In this document: piece after piece, positions 47,146 to 59,100 of the stretch | Layout: every line of letters starts with the position of its first letter | Position numbering within the stretch: position 1 is the first letter of the stretch | Origin: Guadua angustifolia | Lineage: Eukaryota; Streptophyta; Magnoliopsida; Poales; Poaceae | Length of the DNA stretch: 64,000 nt | NCBI GenBank assembly: GCA_036346375.1 | Contig: CM070517.1 | Coordinates: 47,402,200-47,466,199, forward strand | Direction of reading: 5' to 3' | Notes under the pieces: model-generated | Told to the model about the DNA's origin: nothing | Seen by the model: only the letters and a program-made list of their open reading frames with translations | The model's database searches: none | Translations under genes and position numbers: made by a program

Positions 47146-47221
47146 TGTTCCGACCGAGCTATATATGGCGCATCACCCGCATGACCAAGACGGCAAAGTG
47201 TAGCTCGTAGCTAGCTAAATT

Positions 47222-49212
47222 AAACAGCCTCGAATTAATTAACTAGTGTTTTGTTTCTAATCTTTTTACCGACTTGCAAGGTGGCCGTGCGCTTGCACGT
47301 GCATTATCCTTAGATATGTAATTTTGCCAATACACATATGTAATTTTGCTTGTTAAAAATAGACCGTTTTGGAGCTACATTTGTGATATTTTGATATCAT
47401 GTATTATATCAGAAAATATACTCACTCCGTTTCCCAATAATTGTCACATGTGCCCGAAACATTCTTCCTTAAATATTTGCATAGCAAAATAATAAAAGTA
47501 GTATAACATAGCATTTTCTATTTATATCATCACCTCTTAATTTCATTATTGCAATGCTTATCGTTTTTTCAGTATTTTTTAGTGTGCATCACATTACTTA
47601 TATTGATATAACCACGTGAATACCTGTCATGTATCATCCACTTAATCTCTTTATCCCATGGAGATCCACCAAATAAAGTTTCAGAATGTTTTCTTTTCTG
47701 AGAGTTTTTAATATATTCTATATAATACTTACCGACTATAAAAAACTTGTCGTTGTTATTACATAATAGTCAATAATTTACATATTAAAAATAAAATTTC
47801 TTACCTTATTTTTGTCTCAAATTAGCATATTTCTGAAATTTTTATTTTGAATGAAACCAAAATTTATATTTTTCACTTAGTATGAAACTAAAAGAAGCAA
47901 TCCCTAATTTCCTTTTATTTTTATTTTTGTTATTTTTCCTATTTTTATTTTAGATTTTTTAATTTAGTGCTCATATGAAAATGAAATGACTAATTTTATT
48001 TTGTTTATAATTCTAAATTTATATTACTTTTCATTGTTATTTTTTATTTAAATTTGCATATCGGTTTTAGGCTAGAATTCATATAAAAATCTAAATGCTA
48101 ATTTTTATTTAATTTCAGCTATGTACATGTTTTATTTTGTAGTTCATATGAAAGTTAATTGATTGATTTCCTTTTATTTTGTTATTCTGGATTACTGTTA
48201 TTTTTTATTGTACTTTGCATATTGGAAGCAGATTATCTACCGTACGGCAGAGTGCCTGCCGTAACGGCAGACGATCCACGTCCTTGCATATCAGGTTAGA
48301 ATTTGTATACAAATCGAAGCGCTAAGCTTTATCTATTTTTATTTTGAATTTCAATTATGTACATATTTAATATGGAGTTCACATGAAAGTTAAATGACTA
48401 ATTTTCTTTTATTTTATTGTACTTGATGTGAACTCTTTCTAATTTGAACCATTAATTTTGTTGTTATTTTTTAATTTTTGAATATTAGTTTTTGGTTAAA
48501 ATTGATATACAAATCTAACTGCTAATTTCTATTTGAATTTTAGCTAAGTATGGGTTTTAATCAACTTAGTTAGGGACCGCCTGATTAAGAGCTAGATGTT
48601 TTATTTCTATGTGAGAACTTCTAACATATTTCTCTTTTTTTAAGCAACTCTGCATGAGTTTTTAATATAAAATAGATAGATGATATACTATGTTGGTAGT
48701 TAGACGATAATTAGGCTAGTTAACAACTGTGCACGAATGAGGTGGATGCTACATGGTAATAGCTAATCGATGGCGCGATCGATATATCGCTCTCACGAGC
48801 TAATTTATACAAGCTCAAGTCGCATGCGCAATGATAGAGTGAGGTGGATGCTACAACCCCTTGGCTTTCCTAAAAAACACCTTGGTTCGGTGTGTTGTAA
48901 ACTACGGTTACTCGATCGGCTACTCGCACGGCGTTTAAATTGTCTAATTAATGCTCACCGGGTGATGGACATGTGGCTCACCACTTTCCAGCGTTCGATC
49001 ATTATGATTGACACAGAAGCATACCATATTTATTTAAAGTATATACACGCGTGTATTCGTTCGGTGGAAAAACGTATATATGTTTGTGTTTCGTGAGATC
49101 ATGGAGCCTCGCATATTTTTCTAGCCTGTATAACGAACACACAGGCATGTATACGTGTGTAGTGGATGTGCATCCTCGCTGTGCTCCGAAAAGAAACCGC
49201 AAAAAAATTTGA
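47222..49212. other. AT-rich intergenic sequence with diverged tandem repeats
   Basis: From about 47960 to 48560 a unit of about 190 bases recurs three times. It contains CATATGAAA…TGA..(A/T)TTTT, GCATAT…GTTAGAATT.ATA.AAA and AATTTCAGCTA.GTA. No coding. A tiny foldback element sits in the middle (48224-48283). Confidence 0.5.
48224..48283. mobile_element. 60-bp foldback element
   Basis: Arms of about 27 bases pair imperfectly (GGAAGCAGATTATCTACCGT at left, GGACGTGGATCGTCTGCCGT reverse-complemented from the right). They are flanked by TTGCATATT and TTGCATATC, a 9-bp duplication with one difference. This fits a miniature Mutator- or hAT-type element. Confidence 0.6.
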
Positions 49213-49406
49213 TGATGACGGAGACGAAGACGATTAGATTTATATATTTGATCGATGATGACTATTCGTGAATCCATCAAGCAGGCGTAGGTATTGAACA
49301 CAAACTTGTTGTTAGGTGTCACACGAATTTTTAGTAGTCCAAGCTCCGGATTCCATAGTCTTCCAGATCTTCAGTTACAGCCGCGTGTCTGCTCTAGTTT
49401 TGTGTA

Positions 49407-50443
49407 GGCGGCGACTAGGATTCGGACGTCCGTCCGGATGTCTTTCATCGGACGCCCGACGTCAGCATAACGTCAGCATTGAAACATGAAAAAACAACCG
49501 GTGAAACATGAGAAAGGTACTGGTGAAACATAGGAAAAGTTTCAAAACATAGATGTTTCGTCAGCTATCAAACAATGTTTCAACATGTAGAACCAAATGT
49601 TTTAGTAGGTAGAATCAAATGTTTCACTAGGCCAAATCCAATGTTTCAATAGAGCAAACGTGTGTTTCACCTTGTTTCAACAGAAAAAACCACATATTTC
49701 AATAGAGTAAAACGAATGTTTCACAAGAGCAAAACGGATGTTTCATACGTGCATTGGTCATATTTTTAAAATCGACGAAGCTTCTTCTTCGGTCATCTCC
49801 TTCCACAAATCAAAATGTTTCAACATGCAGAAACCAATGTTTAACCACAGAAAAACCCATGTTTCGAACGTACCAGGGTTATGTTCCAAGTCAAAATGTC
49901 CTTCTTCAACCTCTAGCCCTTCCCCATCTCCAGTCATCTTCTCCCATCCATATCATCCATAGCCTAGATGATTTCCTTAGTCCTTAACCACCAACAACTC
50001 ACCAAGTATGAGCAGCTCAAGTTCCCGACCGTGGTCGAGGTGCAGAACCACGGGCCCATGGACAGCAAGCACTCGGTGCTGATGTTCCTCCGTGGTATCT
50101 AACGCATGACGAGCGGCCGGCCGGGCGAGCCACTGGTCGGGTTCAGAGCCAAGATCTCAAGGCAGGGAGAAGGCCAACCTCAAGTTCGACGTCAGCCCTT
50201 GCGAGCACTTCAACAGGGCGAGGGAGGACGGCAAGAAGGTGATCGATACAGGGTCTCATTTCCTCATGGTTGGGGAAGACGAGTGGGAGATCAGCTTCGA
50301 GTCCTGATCGAGACAAGTATCGCCCACTGACCATAGTGCAAAGCAATGGGGAAAGTAAGAGAGAGAAACAATAAGGAGGGGACTACCGCTGGGCCGGGCT
50401 GGGCGTCCAGACTTGTCCAGACGTCTGTGCTATAGTGATTCCG
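49407..50443. mobile_element. Pack-MULE (Mutator-like, captured gene fragment)
   Basis: The insert is flanked by the perfect 9-bp duplication TTTTGTGTA (49398-49406 and 50444-50452). The copy-2 site near 62305 has one TTTTATGTA and no insert. Ends are imperfect inverted repeats around GGACGTCC (left GACTAGGATTCGGACGTCCG; right, reversed, CACTATAGCACAGACGTCTG). Subterminal repeats of AATGTTTCA/GTGAAACAT fill 49480-49860. It carries a beta-xylosidase fragment and no transposase. Confidence 0.85.
50001..50307 (+). pseudogene. Captured GH3 beta-D-xylosidase C-terminal fragment
   Basis: Reads KYEQLKFPTVVEVQNHGPMD then SKHSVLMFLRG, a stop at 50100, GRPGEPLVGFRAKISR, and after a frameshift near 50165 ANLKFDVSPCEHFNRAREDG then SHFLMVGEDEWEISFES-stop. 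This is the fibronectin-III-like C-terminal domain of plant beta-D-xylosidases (GH3), which trim xylan in the cell wall. The catalytic domains are absent. Identification rests on the conserved NHGPMD/SPCEHF/SHFLMVG text. Confidence 0.75.
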
Positions 50444-51005
50444 TTTTGTGTATGATTCGGTAAAGAATTTTCTTCTCCGCCTATTATACCGAAATGCATC
50501 ATCATCGAAAAGGAAAGTATCGTAATTTTAATGGTGTGAATGACTGCACTTATTGAACGATCGATTCAAGCTACGTGTTCCTCATTATCCCCTTACGCAG
50601 TGGCGATTGTCGCGTTGTTAAACTTCTAATAGTAGTTGGTTGGGAGGTCTTCGACCAGAGCATTATATAAACATGCATGTATTGTTTAGTAGCCAGTACG
50701 CCAGGTCAGGCAGAACATGCTACATTAAAATCCAAGTACCATTAGAGCTTATATATTCCCTGACACTTTTATTCTTTCACCAACTCCTTCCTCTACGAAG
50801 CAAGCAACATTGAACTGCAAATTAACCTCTAGCAATAACAAGCTCGTTAAGTAAGAAAAACTCTAAAACAAGAGAGCAATATCCCAATAACAAGTTTTCC
50901 ATGACAATATTGTAGACAAATTAGCCATTGAGAAATGAGAGGTAAATCATTCAAAGCACTGAACTAAATGTTCGTGATTTCTCAGGGAAAGAAAGAAAGA
51001 AACTT

Positions 51006-51690
51006 TTAATGCTTGTGATGGCACCCATGTTCGCAACCGGACTCGGAGCCCGAGTCCGACCCGTCCCCGCCGAAGTCGATGGACAGCGGCACGTTCTTGA
51101 CCACCTCGGCAGCCGATACGGCGACGGCGGCGGCGAGCGAGATGTAGATGGCGATGTGCACCTGCCTGCAGAAGTTGCTGGTGCCGCCAGCGCAGACGCT
51201 GACTCGCCGGCCGTAGACCGAGCAGTAGGTCATGTCCCCGGCGGCGAAGGCGGCGCCGGTGGAGGAGTAGAGCAGCGCCCGCACGGCGGCATCGAGGAAC
51301 GGCAGGAGCACCTTGGAATGGGCGTCCGCGCCCTTCTTCCAGATGCTCAGGAAGATGGCGATCGCCTCCAGGACCGCCGCAACGCCATTGGCCACCACCA
51401 GGTACCTGCACGTACGCATCATGCAAAACCAAAAGCTCAGACACGTATAAATACGTGTACATTAGTACACGTGCATGAGAAGAAGCGTATGTGTGTGTAT
51501 GTACGTACACGAAGGGGCCGTAGTCCTTGTAGGTGACGGTGTGCGCCGGGGCGCCGTACTGGACGTTGACGGGGCACTGGCTGGTCGTGGCCATGAGCGC
51601 CGCCGACGCCACCGCCAGCGCCATCGCGGCGATGCGGCCGGCGATGTTGACCGAGTTCGGGGCCTTCGACTCGCCCTTCTCGTCAGCCAT
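51006..51690 (-). CDS. CASP-like membrane protein, two exons
   Basis: Exon 1 51690-51509 and exon 2 51405-51006 (GT-AG, phase kept) give 193 residues. Four membrane helices: AGRIAAMALAVASAALMATT, YLVVANGVAAVLEAIAIFLS, LPFLDAAVRALLYSSTGAAF and IAIYISLAAAVAVSAAEVV. The pattern is that of the CASP/CASPL family (DUF588), plasma-membrane proteins that form or support membrane scaffolds. The extracellular loop has Cys residues (YCSVYGRRVSVCAGG). The C-terminus is acidic/Ser-rich and ends CEHGCHHKH, a His/Cys tail with metal-binding look. A TATA-like run lies about 190-210 bases upstream, where a Helitron-like element ends. It is nearly identical to the copy at 63.5 kb. Confidence 0.9.
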
Positions 51691-51906
51691 GATCGATCGA
51701 GGAGGAAATGAACGAGAGTGATGAGCTAGAGCTAGCTAGGAAGAAGGAGAAGGTAAGAAGTAGTGATAGATCTAGGCTATGCGAACTGGGATCAGAGGAA
51801 GAAAATGGCAGTTTTATTTGGAAAATGGAAAAGCTAGCTCGATTTGTTGACTTGGGAGTTGAGACTTGAGTGTGTGTGTATATATTTATATATACATATA
51901 TACACT

Positions 51907-52676
51907 TCGTATATTAAAGATAGTAGAGTTTCCGGCCGGAGGGGACGCGCTCCCCCTTGGCGCTTTTGCAAAAAAATCCCTCCATTTCTCGAAATTACGG
52001 ATAGGTCCCTGTAATTTACGAATAGGTTCTTCGCGATTTTTTATGAGAGAAAGATTTTCTTTTCTAAATTGCATTTGGGTCCCTCGTGCGCCGTTTTACG
52101 GAAAAACCCTCCCGTTAAATTCAAATCGCGAACAAGCCCTTTTCTAATTTTTCAGGATAGCGAATGGGTCCAAAAACGTAACATTTAGGTCCTTGCTCTT
52201 TACGTCTATGTCCTTTCTCCGTTTTTCGCGGAAAAAAAATGTTTTCATCACCAGAAAAATGTGTTCAGCTCTATCTCTAGACATTTTCCCTCCGTTCTTT
52301 CCGGAAAAAATATTTTCGTGCTCCGTTTTCCTCGTTTTTCCCGGGAAAAATGTTTTCATAGTCCGTTTTCTCTCCGAGAAAAACACAAATTTGTTTTTGT
52401 TCACGCTTGACGGCGCGCGCTTAGTCCTTTCTCCATTTTTCCCGAAAAAAATGTTTTCGTGCTCCGTTTTTCCCGGAAAAAATATTTTTGTGCTCCGTTT
52501 TTCCTCGCTTTTCCAAAAAAAAAAATCGTGGTCCGTTTTTTCTCTGACAAAAACACAAATTTGTTTTTCGTTCACGCGCGCGGCAAAATTTGTTTTCATG
52601 ATCCGTTTTTCTTCGAAAAAAAACGTAAATTTATTTTCCGTTCACGCACGCGGCGTGCGCCGCGCTTATTGTTCTA
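51907..52676 (+). mobile_element. Helitron-like element upstream of CASPL copy 1
   Basis: Starts TCGTATATTAAAG. Near the right end a GC hairpin (GCGGCG-TG-CGCCGC) precedes GCTTATTGTT and CTAG with a following T, the Helitron 3' form. The body repeats 'CCGTTTTTC…GGAAAAAATGTTTTC' several times and is the reverse complement of 12.2-12.7 kb over its first part. The Phe-rich ORFs in it come from the T-runs and are not genes. Confidence 0.6.
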
Positions 52677-54018
52677 GTGTAGTACTAAAAAAAATAAGAA
52701 TTGCGTGGCTGCGAATGTCCCACGTCGTGCTCACGTGCACTGCCCCTTGACTGGGTTATAGTTAGATGAAGCTCTCTTCGTTTTTTAATATATAGTATTC
52801 TAGCTTTTAAATTTTATTTTAAATATATACACTATTCTATATATTTAAAATAACTTTCAATTATTCTTTTTTCTTTACCTATCCCTATCATTCATTATTT
52901 CTAATTTTTTATGATACAGTAGCACATATCATCCCAAAAACGATAAATAAACTTAAAAAAAAGTTACTTCGTTATTTCTACGAGGACTTTAGTTGAAGGA
53001 AGCAAACTTGACCACTGTGCTCACCCACCGTACTGCGCCTAAAGCCGACAGCCGCACATGCAGCCCTAACCCGTGTACCGAGTGGGTGGTCTGTTAACAT
53101 CTGATCCGGTACTTCGATCACTACTCACCTCGCCTTCGTGAAGAGGACCACTCGTCGGGATACGAAAAGGACAAAACGCCTACGGTCATTAATCCAAGAC
53201 ACCGAGCGCACCCCGTCTTTAATCCGTTTGCTTGGCTAAAGCCTCTGCCAAGTCTCTTGTACAGCATCCAAAAGCACACTAAAAAGATCTTGGTGTTGCA
53301 AGAAAAAGATTGGACTTCCCGGAGAGTTGAGCTCAAAGTAGGCCGAGAGTTGATTAACCTTAGTGCTCTCAATCGCAGTATTTTATAACAATATATTTTT
53401 ACAATAATTTTATAAAAATAATATACCGAAAAAATTTACAAAAATATACCTATGTTGAAATTTCAATTACCGATAGCAGGGATAGCAGTTTTACCTATAG
53501 GTTTAGATACCCATGGGTACCTAACCCGATAAGAGCGGGTATAGGTAGCACATTAGATGCATAGGTTTACAGGTTTGGGTACCCGATAAGCCCATAGGAT
53601 GAGTGTGGGTGTCAATTTATACTCATAGGTACCCAATAGGTATTCTATGACATATAAGCCCACTTTTTAGAGGTATATTAGAAAAACAAACTCCCTGACT
53701 ACTCGGTTGAGTCGGCTCCTCCCTGATTTCCTTCACCCCCATCGCCTCCCTCCCCCTACCCTCATCACCTAATTGCCTTGGCCTCCCTCCCCTCGCCTTT
53801 GCCTCCCTCGGTGGCCGACGCCCGCTCCTCCCCTCGCCTTGCCTCCCTCTGCGTCGGCTCCTTCCATCGGCTCCCTCTGGCCTGACGCGCATAGTTCCCA
53901 AAAGAAAAGAGAGAAAGGAGAGGCGAGAAGGAGATAGAGGGAGAGGCGACCCCTACTCACCTGAAACGCGCTGCCCCCGTGCGTATCCCTAAGGTCTAGT
54001 GTTCTAGCGGACCGAACC
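52677..54018. other. Intergenic; possible remnant of a hAT-like element
   Basis: AT-rich to 52980, then unrecognised sequence. 53478-53640 has GATACCCATGGGTACCTAAC and GGTACCCAATAGG-type text like the hAT element at 62537, but only one end is visible. 53700-54018 is a CT-rich leader in front of the CRWN-like exon. Confidence 0.35.
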
Positions 54019-54176
54019 ATGGCGAGCTCGCGGCCGACCGGAAGCGGCGGTGTCACCGAGACGAGGCGATCTGGAGGAAGCTCCGCGAGGCCGGTTTTGA
54101 CGAGGAGTCCGTCAGGTGCCGCGATAAAGGAGACGCCGTGACGCTCATAACCTACATCACCCTACTCGAGTCCGAG
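54019..54176 (+). pseudogene. First exon of a CRWN/NMCP-like (nuclear lamina) gene, frameshifted
   Basis: An ATG (MASSRPTGSGGV) is followed, after a frame change, by DEAIWRKLREAGFDEESVRC then LITYITLLESE, and a good donor GAG|GTACCT at 54176. This matches, from memory, the first exon of monocot CRWN4/NMCP2-like coiled-coil proteins that build the plant nuclear lamina. No further exons follow, and a gypsy LTR starts 105 bases into the intron. It is a gene fragment. Confidence 0.6.
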
Positions 54177-54281
54177 GTACCTCTCTCTCCCTTCCCAAGC
54201 TCCTGTGGTGCGGTCGATACGCCGGGTTTTGGTTTCTTGATTCAATGGTTTGTCGTTCTTGGTGGGTTTCTTTTGGGGAGG

Positions 54282-56159
54282 TGACGAGGGCTGAAGAAAC
54301 TTCCGACAAAGTCAAACTTACGGTCAACGGGGGGCCCAAGCTCGAGCTCGGGAGTGGCGTCGCCGACCATGACCTGGTTCGCGGACTCCCACGACCTAGG
54401 GCTTGGGAGCGTCAAGACCTCATGATCGGGGCAAGCGTTCGGCTCCACTCGAGAGGACTAGCTCGGGACGAGCCACGCGCCCATGGCGGTTACCAGATCC
54501 AAGAATGCAGGAGTCAACGACGTGGGCGGCTTAATCGAAGGCGATTCTGACCATCTTCAAGGCGTCGAGGCCATGATCTCCGGAATCTCTCCCGCCGTTT
54601 TAGGAACGTTAGGAAGGATATAAGGCCTCGCAAGGCATGTATACTGAGAGAGACTCATGAGCGATAGACCGAAGAACACAAACAGAGCACTCAGCTCAAG
54701 CTGTAATCATCTCTTTGTACGCATAATTAGTGAATTCCTCCGCCTCCCGGAGAAGACCGGACGTAGAGCTATTACCGCCCAGGCTCGAACCAAGATAACT
54801 TCGTTGTGTCACGCTCTCTGTCGTCTTCCTCCGACCTCTACGCGCGCAAAACGCAAACCTCCGGTGAGAAAGGTTCGAATTGGGTCCCTTACACACTAAC
54901 ACCCCTCTTCACTTTTGCGGTCAGGCGATCCCGATCGCCGACAGCTGGCGCCCACCATGGGGCCCGATGGCTTCGCTCATCCGAAGGTGCAGCATCAGGT
55001 CTCAGAGGCATGGCGCATCCTGACGGGATCCATTCGTCGGGCTCAGGCTCGGGCACGGTTCCCGCGCGCGATAACTCCACACCCTTGTTTCCGCCCTCAG
55101 CCGGTTCATTTCAGGCAATCCTTCGACGAGGAGGAGAAACTCTGGATCATGTGCTTCGATGGCTTGAGATCCTTCGCGCACTCGGGGGCTGAAATTCTTA
55201 TTCTCACCCCACGCGCCCAGGCTAAGGTATGTGGTTCGTTTTGGGTTCTCGGCAGCTAACAATGTGGCAGAGTATGGAGCTCTCCTCGTGGGTCTTCGAG
55301 TTTGCAAGGCACTGGGCGTGCGTCAGCTGATAGCCAAAGGGTGACTCCCGGCTCACGGTCAACCAGTTCAGCAAAGACCACCTGTGCGCGGGAGACTCGA
55401 TGGCCAAAGTATCTCGCCGAGGCGCGCGAAGTGAAGAGATAGTTCGAACACGAACTCGAGCACGCACCTGTGAAAGGCAACCCCGTAGCAGATCTCTGTC
55501 CAATCTCGACTCGTCCGATGACGCGATTCCTCCAGACGTCGTCCTGGAGACCTTGGCGTCGCCATCAATTTTCAACTAGGGGAGGTAAGGCCTTTGTGGA
55601 GCACACTCTTCTTTCAGGAAGATGGTCGGTGCGGTCTTCCGTAGGGGGTTCTGCTGGCCAACTGCGCTTCAAGATGCTCGTGACATCGTTCATGCATGTC
55701 GAGCTCGCCAGTTCCATGCTCGGAACCCGCCTACGAACTCCGGACCATTCCGCTCACTTGGCCCTTCTCGACATGGGGGCTCGACATCCTAGGTCCTTTC
55801 CACAAGCCGTCGGGGGTAAGAAGTTCTTGTTCGTCGCCATCGACACGTTCACGAAGTGGAACGAGGCCGAGCCCATCTCGACCACCCCGGCTCGAGCAGC
55901 CATTCGTTTTTTCCGCTTTTTCGTGGTCACCAGGTATGGGGTTCCATGTAGAATTATCATTGACAATGGGACTAAATTTACTAGTGAGCTGTTCCAGGAA
56001 TATTGCGAAGACACAGGTGCCAAAGCATGCTATGCTTCGGTGGCCCATCCGCAGAGCAATGGAGCAGTGGAGCGCGCCAACGGACGGATCGCCCAAGGCA
56101 TCGAGAAGCAGTATCGATGAGCTCAAATGACACGGCGGACCTAGGTGGACGAACTTCCC
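54282..56159 (+). mobile_element. Second, truncated copy of the Tat-type gypsy element
   Basis: The LTR 54282-54943 starts TGACGAGGGCTG and ends GATCGCCGACA. Internal sequence follows, with the same collapsed order as the copy at 33.1 kb. RNase H: LWIMCFDGLRSFAHSGAE, then (other frame) NVAEYGALLVGLRVCKALGV. Integrase: KKFLFVAIDTFTKW, RIIIDNGTKFTSEL, HPQSNGAVERANGR, so D, D and E are all visible here. It stops abruptly at GACGAACTTCCC, where the other copy continues. The 3' part and 3' LTR are missing. Confidence 0.85.
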
Positions 56160-56161
56160 AT

Positions 56162-59100
56162 TTACCGGCACCAAAGAGTTCTTTTCTCCGCCAGCTGCAT
56201 CGCTTTCACAAGCATATTAGAATCTCCCCTAGCAGCTATCCGCAAACTTGATCTACCGTGTGGCACAAGAAGCCTATCCGAAGAAAGTAGATCCAGTTCA
56301 CCCCAACCATTGATATTATCCAACAAACAAAGAGCATCCACCATGGCCAAATTGGAGATATTAGCCGGAATGTTATTCTTCTTACATAAGGTTTGCAGCA
56401 AACGGCGAGGTAATTTTTGTAGCTTCAAACCTCGGTTATCAGCTTGATCAAACACCACCCTTTGCTGGATAGTACTTATCTGTTCATCCACACTCTGCTT
56501 AGCAGCATGCAGAACTTCATCCCCAACCGAAATATGTACAACAACCGGCAATATACCATGACCAGAAGCTGGTATACTCTTTGCAGGCTCAGGAATGTCT
56601 CCCCCAGTACTCACTTCAATTCTCTCCTCCTCCATCTCTTCAAAAATACAAGTGTTCTTAGGAGACAAGCCCTCATCACACCCCACTGCTAGGTTATTAG
56701 ATTTTGGCTCCACCCAAGACACATGCCTATCCGTTGGCAACAGCCCACAACCAGCATCAATATTTTTGGACTGAAAGTCATCTTGTCTGTCCATGCTGAT
56801 GAGCTTTACTTCCTTCATTTTCGCTTCAGCAGAACCTCCAAAACCATCGCCAATTTCATGCACATGCGCCATAGATAAATCAATAGATCTTGTAACTACA
56901 GGCATTCCAGAATCAGTAACAGCCATTGAAGAAGCATCTTTGTCCATCTGAATTCCGCCGCAAGGAGTATTAACATCATTACCATTTTCCAACACCACCG
57001 ATTCCACTTCAAAAATATGACCGTCCAAACAATTAATGGCCATTTCATCCCTTGTCGTATCACCAGAATCCTCAAGGCTATCGCTTACAACATCCAGGTT
57101 ATACTCAGAAGAAGCAATAAGCTGTATGACAGGACAAGTAGAATTGGAAGAAGAATCTTTCCCAACCTGTTTTTGGCCGATGAGGGTATAACCTTGCACA
57201 GAATTACCAGAACTAAGACCATTCTCAGGAAGTAATAACATTTCAGAATCTGTTGGATCACCAGGAAAAGAATCACTCGCCATCTGAATTCTGCCACTGG
57301 GAAAAGAAACTTCATCACCATCTACAACCGCCGCTGGTTCCAATGCATCCAAGAAATTGGTTGGTAATTCTTCCCTTGTCATATCACCAGAATCCTCAAA
57401 GCTATCACTTACGATAGAAGAGGCAATATGCCTAATGACAGAACAAGTAGTACTGGAAGTAAAACCATTCCCGTCCTGTTTTTTCCCACTGAGACTACAA
57501 ACTTGCGCAGAAGTACCATAACAATCACCATTGTCAGGAAGCATTATCATGTCAGTATCTGCTGGTTCCAATTCAGAGATAACACAATCAGCACTAACCT
57601 GACCATCCAAGCGATTGAGAGCTAAATCATTCATCTTCTTTTCAGTAATTTGACCAAAGCTATCCAATTTCTTTTCATCAGATTGATCAATACTATCACC
57701 TATTACATCCAGCTTGTGCACCAAGGAACCCGTAGTCCTTTTAACAATTTGAACATCAGAACAAATTGGAGCGCCAGAAGAAGAGCCTCTCTCAAAATGA
57801 ATTTTGCCGCCAGATCTATTTTCTTTCCCAGAATTGCCAGATTTATCACCCTTGTCAGCATCTTCCATATCTTGATCATTGTCCTTGGGATTAGAATCCG
57901 GGTCATCGAGGTCATCATCATCCTCAAACGACACAGGTTCCCCACTATTCTCCTTAATCACCTGATCAACCTTAAAGAAAATCTCATATAGTCTATCTTC
58001 CACCACTATGTCAGTATCAGCCGGAATGCAATTCACATCCAAGACAGCAACCAAAATTCTGACAACCCCAGTCTTTCTCATCGACCTCATATCCACCCGC
58101 CGAGTAGCTCCAAGAATAGAACCAAGAGCCCATAAAGACAAAAAGGATCTAATCTCATAAGGCACTCCATATACATGAACCCAAACTTTTTGAAGTTTCA
58201 GTTTCGGTGTAATTTCCATATTCCACTCTTCAAACAACATGACTCCCTCGTTATTGTCAGTACGCAATCTCTTCATACTAATCATCCGTTGAAGTTCAAC
58301 CTGACAAGGGAATGGAACAATATAAGAATTGATACCCTGGTTCCGAACCACCCAGTCCCATTTCACCGGAATTGCCCTGGCCAATTCTTTTTTACCAACT
58401 CTGCTGAGACTGAACCTTCTACGATTGTAATAAGAGCAGTCGCAGAAACTTTGCAAGGATTCCTCACAGCAGCATTAACAGGAATATGGAAAAATCCCAA
58501 ACCCTCACCCGCCAATCCACTGAATGAAGCAGATGGCTTCGGTCCATGTAGCAGGGGACATTGTGGCGTGAAATGTTTTTCTTCACAAATTTCACAACAA
58601 ATAATGAATTGCTTCTTCTTCTTCAAAACAGGTTCATTCACATATTGCATACCTTTTTGCTTGCCAAGCTGGATTCCAGAGCTCTCCCCCTTCTCCTTCG
58701 ATTGGTTGAACTGAGCTTCATGAACAGCGCTGGAGCCCCCTGTATTGGCAGCAATTCGATCCCCTCCACCCAGAACACTTCGGCTGCTGAAATCGTTGCG
58801 CCCTCCATATTCTTGAACACGATCCAAACCTCCAAACCGACCACGACCGCGACCAAAATTTCTTGGGGGGTGAGCACCGCCACGAACAGCACGAAGATGA
58901 CCTCCAAAGTTTCTGCCGTACCGGCGATCACCACCCCCAGTCGCCGCCGCACCGCCCGCCATAACCACTTCAGAATATGAGCGAAAATCCCTTGCAGGTT
59001 TGTGAAAATTCAGCCGCCGGTGCAGCAAGGCCAAACCAGGGTTTCGCCTGGACCAAACGGACTTAACAGGCTCCCGGCCCACTAGCACAGCCGGCCCAAT

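Larger units (their letters stand above)
49213..51535. repeat. Duplicated CASPL segment, copy 1
   Basis: Matches 61875-64000 (copy 2) through the 3' flank and the whole gene, for example GACGAAGACGATTAGATTTA and GTTGGTTGGGAGGTCTTCGA. Insertions differ between copies: the Pack-MULE only here, the LINE tail and hAT element only in copy 2. Confidence 0.85.

Noticed and set aside
52144..52750. Phe/Lys-rich ORFs on both strands
   Set aside because: They come from repeated T-runs and CCGTTTTTC words in a Helitron-like element. Composition only.
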